A DNA stretch of 64,000 nucleotides, taken from positions 23,108,489 to 23,172,488 of the forward strand of contig NC_092572.1 of the NCBI RefSeq assembly GCF_037975245.1, given 5' to 3'. The notes under the pieces are model-generated. The model saw nothing but the letters and a program-made list of their open reading frames with translations, was not told the DNA's origin and searched no databases. Both the position numbers and the translations under genes were made by a program. This DNA comes from Apostichopus japonicus (Eukaryota > Echinodermata > Holothuroidea > Aspidochirotida > Stichopodidae). Below, one piece after another: positions 57,650 through 64,000 of the stretch (positions within the stretch are counted from its first letter, which is position 1; each line of letters begins with the position of its first letter).

Positions 57650-60600
57650 AGCCTGAGATAGTTAATGGTCTTTTCTATTTTCGAATGTTCAATACTCAAT
57701 GTCCTCTGAGAGTTAATATGGAGAGAATCAGTTGACCGCCACCAAAGGACATGTCTAGCAAATTTGACACAGTTTGCTAAATTTGGTGCCAAAGAATACT
57801 GAAGACCTCTATAAGATCTGACAGCCTTTGATGGCAGGTTTGGTCATGGCACAATAAATCTATACAGTTTACACAAGAGGCAGACATTTGTATTTATCTA
57901 CTGTGCAGTGTTTACCAGGTTAAACCTATTACAATCACCTTACAATAACTACAAGCTCTGATAATAATACCCTTCATAGCCTAGTTAAATCCTGATAGGA
58001 CTCCCTTGATGACTGTTATATTCAGTTAGCCTTGATGCAGGATTAAAGTAAAGGCAAATACTCATCTAGAAAAAGTCACATGGGATTATCATAGTGTGGG
58101 TATATATAGTAGTTCAACCTTGTTGAACCCTCCCCCATCAAAAATATTTAAATAGCTATCTGATAGACAGTCTGATGATGGTCCTCCATGCTCAAATTTG
58201 AAGGGAAGAGAAAGCATGTAGGTGCAGCCACTATAAAAGCATTGATTCACACCGAGATATATACTTTTGAAAACTGCTGGCAATTTTTAGAGATCTTGTC
58301 AAATTTGGGGGCAAAATAATTATATTAATTAGCCTCATATAATGCAGAATAGGAGTCACTTGTACTTCAGTTTCTTAGGAAAAAGGTTCATAGAAGAAAT
58401 TTGCTACATTGCCATTATGTGTCGTTAGACCTCCAAGATGGGCTTATCAGTTCATATCTTTGTCAATTATCATAAGCAAAATTGCATATATTTAGTTAAA
58501 ATGTTGAATTGGAAGCCACCCAATGTGTAAGTTGGAATCTAAAGCCCTTGCGGGTTTCTCAAGAAATGTTGTGGTCGCTTAAGCCTCTTAAATATAACTG
58601 ATTATTATATATTATTATTATTATTTGTGCAGGAGACTTTCAGCACAGTATACAAAGGGTGATTCTCATCACTGTTAATGAAGAAGCTACATGGAGAGAC
58701 TATAAGAGGCTGTTTTCACAACAGATAAAATTATAAACCCATTATAAATGTTTCCTGGTACTCTTGAGATTGTAAATCAACATTTGTAGTGGCTTAATGT
58801 TTCATGAGTGTCCCGATTACAACTGTTTAATGTACACGTCTAGTCTACAGGTTTTTGGAATCAAGCTTTTGACACTAATTGGCCTCTAGCAGTCAATAAC
58901 TACCGGCATTGACACAGATATGATGAACATTAGTATATGATACTGTGTAACATGTGGTTCATCCGTCGATGTACGTTATCATTTTCAGGATGTAAAACAT
59001 ATGAAGTAGGCTGGTTTGAAGTACCTTTTTGCATTTCGATGAAGGGGAGGGTGGGGTAAGGGGTTCCTTTGCTGGGTTTACAGGTGTTCACTTTTAAAAT
59101 ATTGTTCAATCAGTTTGAACTGTGTATATTTATAAGGGAACTCTTAGACTAAAAACATTGGTTGCCTCTTTTTTTTCGGCTTCAATCAATTTTACTAAAA
59201 TTTGTAAAAAGTGCCAGTTCACGAGTGTAACAACCTCTACATTTGTTTCAATCTCATGAATAGTCGCAGAAATATTGACATTGCAATCTTTCTCTGATCA
59301 TATTTCTGTGAATCTCAGTGCCTGGTGGATGATTAATTTATGAAATAGAATAATGAAATGAAAACAACTCTCTGTGTTTATACAGGCTCAAAAGGTGATG
59401 ATGACAGGTCATTAAGATATTTGAAAAGTCTAATCTGCTTCATATACAGTATAGAGTCAACACTTGACTACACATAACTTTATAAGTCAAATATTTAAGT
59501 CAATTGCTGAGCTACCAAAGAATAAGAGCAAAAAGTCCAAAGGTTGAAATTCATCGTTCAAATTTAGGTGAATCATAGTCATACCAAATATAGATGAATC
59601 ATATCATATTTGTTTAAGCTTATTGAGGGCCAGATGTTTGTTCAATGTACCTCAATATTTCATCCCACATACAGTGGCAGTCAAATAATTGCTTAGCTCT
59701 CTCGCAAAAGTTTACAGTACTACTCAATTGACCTTCAAGATCCCACTAGGATTCGAAATGTCTGGAAATCTTTCAATTCCCAGTCAGTTTTCAGTCCATG
59801 CAGGATTAACAGGTGTTAGCCAATAATAATGTACCTTGTAGGAATTCCATGGAGTTGTAAAAAAAAATTAATTAAAAATGAAGTGACTAAGTTTGATATA
59901 GTGGTATTTACTTACATTGTAGGTTTTAAAGAAACAACATGAGAATGTAACATTTGGGGGGGGGGGGAAGGGGGGCAGAAAGCTCAAATAAAGAGTGACT
60001 GACATTGAAATAACTCAGCTGTAAATATGGGCTCCAGGTTGTTTTTGTTTTACCGACTTGGTTACATTCCTTAGCAATTAATTCTAAATTCTGTTATATG
60101 ATAGCTGGAATAACAGTGGGAATAAAAAAATATATGAAGTTCAATTAATTCAAATTCATTTGAAATTCAATAAGCTGATTCCAAAATATAAAAACAAAGT
60201 GCTTTTACCCTGGGCACTGTTATTCCTGTGACAGTTAATTCAAATAAACGTACTATAGCATGCATGCTAGGTCCTTTTGTTTTTAAATGTATAAAAAATA
60301 GCTCGGACTGATTTTAATATTATGGTTGATTGAAAGCGATAAAAATATGAATCTGAAACCGAACCTATTTTCCTAATTATGACTAATAATTAATCAATGA
60401 TTAAAAATATTTACAGCTCTGTCCTTGAAAGACAGTAGGCATGAAACTACACCTTTCAATAGCTTCCCAACAATATGGGAAATTTATTGACAACTTACGT
60501 TACGCCATGATACTGTACAGTGCAGATACCCCAGCACTCTACGTAATAACACCAACAAGACACTGGTACAACTTACAGTATGTAGTAAAAACTGTAAGTG

Positions 60601-62895
60601 GAAGGCATAATTCCTGTGTTGAACAACAGTTTTCAAGGCTTTGAAATGTTTTCTCTCATAAAATATATTTATACAATGGTTCTTGTGTACACAATCTGAG
60701 TCGATGCAACTTAACACAGTTTGTGTATATAACCGCAACCTGACAATATTGCACAGCAGTTTGCTTTGTGATGCCAGGTAACTTATTCCCTCAAGTTGTA
60801 GTACCATACTCTAGACAGTAATATACTACCTCTAATGCAGTGCACTTTAATTACTTGTAAAACTGTAATTAATTGTAATTACATCACTGCACTGTTCTAA
60901 AACCAATACCGTTTGTATTGACACCAACACCATATATGCATATTTAACACACCAACAGTATAAGAAAATGTACAACACTGCTATATACTATATAGGAAAC
61001 ATGTTAACCTTTGACCTAAAGCTAGCTCAATCAGGAAGCAACTGCTCTGTTCAAGATTGATGAATAAGAGGCCTCCATTTTCAATTTGTCATCATTATCA
61101 CTGTACAGTATATATACTGACATTGTAAAATGTTAAGAGCCAACAATTACAATTTGCAATCACCAGAAATATGTGCCCTGGTATTTATTAGCTGACCAAA
61201 TGGTCAATGAATATATGTAAGTAAGGGGGGGGGGGAAGAATATCAGAAATTGCTAAAATAAGACAAAGGGTCTTCTGTGTCACTCCATGTAAAGAGAGTT
61301 TATATTTGTAATTTAACTGGGCTATAGCACTGGAGGTGATTAATATTGATGATAAGGAGGACAGTATTTGAAGAGTGGCTTTGGTTCTGATCGAGATGAT
61401 ATTTACTCCATCAAAGTACTCCAAGATGGTAGAAGCAGCAGGGAGTTGTTAGGGAGGAACATCTCCCTGGTAGCAGAAGTACCCGTCAGTTACTATCTAG
61501 CTGTTCATGGCAGTATGGGAAGAGTTATATAGTAGCCCTGCTGGACCACTATAAGATGTTTATATTACTGGGTGGTCTGTCCTTAACTAATAATAGATTA
61601 TCTAATCATCTGTACAGTATAACTGTCATATATACAGTAAGAACTGCCATTAAATCCTAAATCTCTATAAGCAGGAACCTGCAGTAAGGGGATGAATGAC
61701 ATCTCAGCTACAAATTGGAAATTTAGATATGTGGATTGCTTTAGTCTTGTCTGCTTGGAATCATACATTAACCATTTATAATTTATTGATAGTATTGTAC
61801 AGTATCTCTCATTCTATTCAGTAGCTACAAGGTAAGTGTAGTGATGTAACTGTTATGTCACATACAGTACAGTACCCACGCTAATAGTGGAGCGTGTCAC
61901 ATAGTGACTAAGATATTGCACCTCGCCATACTGTTAAGGTAAAACAGAAGTGCCTTTGTTCTCCAAGTGGTCCCCCTTCCCCATCCCCCCCATTCTTTCA
62001 ATTCACTTTTATGAAGTGTCACTCTCAAAACGTGTCTATAATTAGATCTCAAAGAACAATTGTTAATTTTTTTTAAAAATAATTTAAGGATACTTTTATC
62101 TAAACTGGTTTACTACAATGGGCTCTTTTGTTAATAGCAAAGGACGTTGTGGGTAAACATAGAGCATTCATATTTTCTGGAAGCTTTGAGATTATTTTGT
62201 GGTTCCCTCTCCCCCCTCCCCTACTCCAGATTCAGTCTTCTTCCCCCGCCCCAGTGTATACAGTATGTGCATTTATAACCACCATGTCAGCTGACATAGA
62301 GTGCTGTGTCCGGCCCATTAATCTACTTTCAGCAAGCCCCTGCTGAAATGACAGTGTGCAATCAATTACACTGTAATATCAAGATTTATAAGCAGGTTGC
62401 TGGTATAGTAGTACTACTAGCAGCAGCCCCCTGTTATCTAACATATAGTGCATCACCACTCTGCTTTATCTTTGGTATCACATACACATGTGCAGTATAT
62501 TATACATGTATACACTGTATGTATACCTTAGACTACAACACACATACACCAGTTATCTTCATTCCTTGAAATGTTTCAAAACTCTACAAATGGTTGAACT
62601 TTGATCAGACTTAATGGGGGGACTTGAGAAAGAATGAACTCGGCTAAAGAAACAGCTGCCGACTACATACAGTAGTACACAGTACTTAAACATTGGTAAG
62701 AGGATCACTGTATTGTTACCGTCTTCTTATCATCGGCTTTAAAGATGACTCGGTAGATTTACTTTTTAAGTGAAATATGTACTTTACTGTACTTTTAAGA
62801 TGTTGTGACAAGGTCCTGCATTGCAATGTAGTCAATACCGTATTAATAGGACATTCTACCATGTACAGTACTTCCTGAAGCTTAATGTCGTAATA
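57650..62895. other. No gene recognised
   Basis: Non-coding in appearance. Holds an ATT microsatellite (58605-58626), poly-G tracts (59956-59968, 61226-61235), a C-rich tract (61973-61992) and frequent tacagtac motifs (61600-61880). Open frames are short and without recognisable domains. Confidence 0.35.
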
Positions 62896-62902
62896 TACTT
62901 AA

Positions 62903-63442
62903 AGGATTGGTTCAAGTGTCTGACATGTCCGTCTTGTATGAAAGAGCTCAAAAAGGCAAACAGAACAGTGAAGAAACTACACTTTGAAGATTTCAAAATT
63001 TCTTTGCAAATGACTGGTGTAGAAAGACTAACTGTGAGGGTGTGATGTCACATCCTCACTTTCTGAACATGTGTGAATATATTTCAATAAAAATTAATTA
63101 CATTTTTTTTCACAAATCTAAAGAAATATAATCAAAAATTCTTCAGATGTTTAGTCTCTGATACTTCCCTCGACAAATATGAGATCCACATGACATATCT
63201 TTTGGTTGTAAGTCATAAAATCTCACAAAATATTTTAATAAAATAACAAAGACTTTTCAGAAATGTGAGGATGTGACATCACAGCTAGTCTGATTTCAGC
63301 AGTTTCTACACAATCAGATAGAACTTTAAACTTGAATATCTCCATAACGGAATAAGATATTTGAACAGTTTCTTCATCACTGTGTTTCTTTTATTGTCTT
63401 CTTTCATATAAGATAAACATGTATGACACCTGAACTAATCCT
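62903..63442. mobile_element. TTAA-target MITE, 540 bp, long inverted termini
   Basis: TTAA at 62899-62902 and 63443-63446. Termini start AGGATTGGTTCAAGTGTC and (reverse complement of the right) AGGATTAGTTCAGGTGTC, with imperfect pairing for about 45 bp, and inner stretches gatgtcacatcctcac / gtgaggatgtgacatc also pair. The open frame 62821-63045 runs across the left terminus and is not considered coding. Confidence 0.85.
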
Positions 63443-63902
63443 TTAACATTAACTGTGTATGGCCACTGTACACTTGAATACAATACAACTTTATTTACAG
63501 TCCAATAAATATATATGTACTTAGTGTCCTTTGCGTCAAACTGTTTTACTTTATGTTCCAATACTTTACGTCAATGTACAGAAGCATTTAGTATATAGTA
63601 CTGTATACTTACTGTATAGCAAACTATGTGTCTTTCCTACAAAATGGAACTTAAATGACAAAAGGATTTTTAATCGAGCACTGCCATGGCATTAAACTGG
63701 TGATGTTCCTAAGTATTATTAGCTGTTATGAGGAAGTTTGTTTGATCAATGATAACATCACCACTGGTATGTACTGTATATGTAGGTCATAGGTTATGGG
63801 TGGTAGTACGTGATCTTAAAGACAGAGTAACTGCAAAAAACTCTGTAAAACATTTAGAATAAATCAAGCAGAAAATATAGACTGGTAGCTTCTACCTTTG
63901 TC

Positions 63903-63905
<3 letters not shown>

Positions 63906-63937
<32 letters not shown>
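63906..63937. repeat. Poly-T tract (32 T)
   Basis: Uninterrupted T run; could be the A tail of a reverse-strand retroelement, but no body was recognised to its right. Confidence 0.9.
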
Positions 63938-63938
<1 letters not shown>

Positions 63939-64000
63939 AGGTTTAGCAAACTAGTTTAGATTGGTGGACCACAAGTGTAGGCCTTTCAGGTCAACAACTC

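Overview
The window is AT-rich eukaryotic DNA from an animal. Genes are split into small exons by GT-AG introns, and there are many non-autonomous DNA transposons (hAT-like and TTAA-target MITEs), a tRNA-derived SINE, a LINE 3' end and numerous minisatellites. The compact Ig-domain genes and the MITE types fit a marine invertebrate, possibly an echinoderm, but no species-diagnostic gene is present and this guess is weak. LEFT PART (1-12.9 kb, minus strand): a gene for a type I membrane protein read right to left. It has a signal-peptide exon (12861-12927), a V-like Ig exon (10923-11219), two further Ig exons (8969-9277 and 7604-7840), a transmembrane exon (4983-5087) and at least three small cytoplasmic exons (4402-4420, 3008-3034, 852-903). 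All extracellular junctions are phase 1. The reconstructed frame stays open for 371 codons, and the gene runs off the left edge before its stop. CENTRE (17.2-28.6 kb, plus strand): an inverted, 5'-truncated copy of the same gene. The DNA of 1-8137 is repeated in opposite orientation at about 17193-23650. This copy keeps Ig3, the TM exon and the cytoplasmic exons, all in frame, but has no visible signal peptide, Ig1 or Ig2. Its 3' half has expanded by tandem duplication of a roughly 2 kb cassette carrying two tiny cytoplasmic exons with complementary phases (2 to 0, then 0 to 2). The tail can therefore be lengthened in modules or spliced alternatively; a candidate last exon with a stop lies at 28550-28576. 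BETWEEN THE ARMS (12.9-17.2 kb): no coding exon recognised. The stretch must hold the 5' UTR exon and promoter of the left gene, and it contains several MITEs. RIGHT PART (28.6-64 kb): mostly non-coding. It has a hAT MITE, a pair of direct repeats of which one was split by a LINE 3' fragment, a second copy of a TTAA MITE, and one convincing isolated first coding exon (36294-36351, signal peptide with phase 1 donor). From there to the end (about 27.6 kb) no further exon was recognised, so this may be a long first intron or a gene whose next exons lie outside. This stretch is rich in TACTGTA/TACAGTA motifs, G/C homopolymers and small tandem repeats. HOW THE GENES RELATE: the two Ig genes are convertible paralogs in head-to-head orientation. 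The left one can encode a complete three-Ig surface receptor or adhesion protein. The right one can encode only the membrane-proximal Ig, TM and a diversified tail, unless exons outside the recognised set supply a leader. No ligand or pathway can be named from sequence alone.
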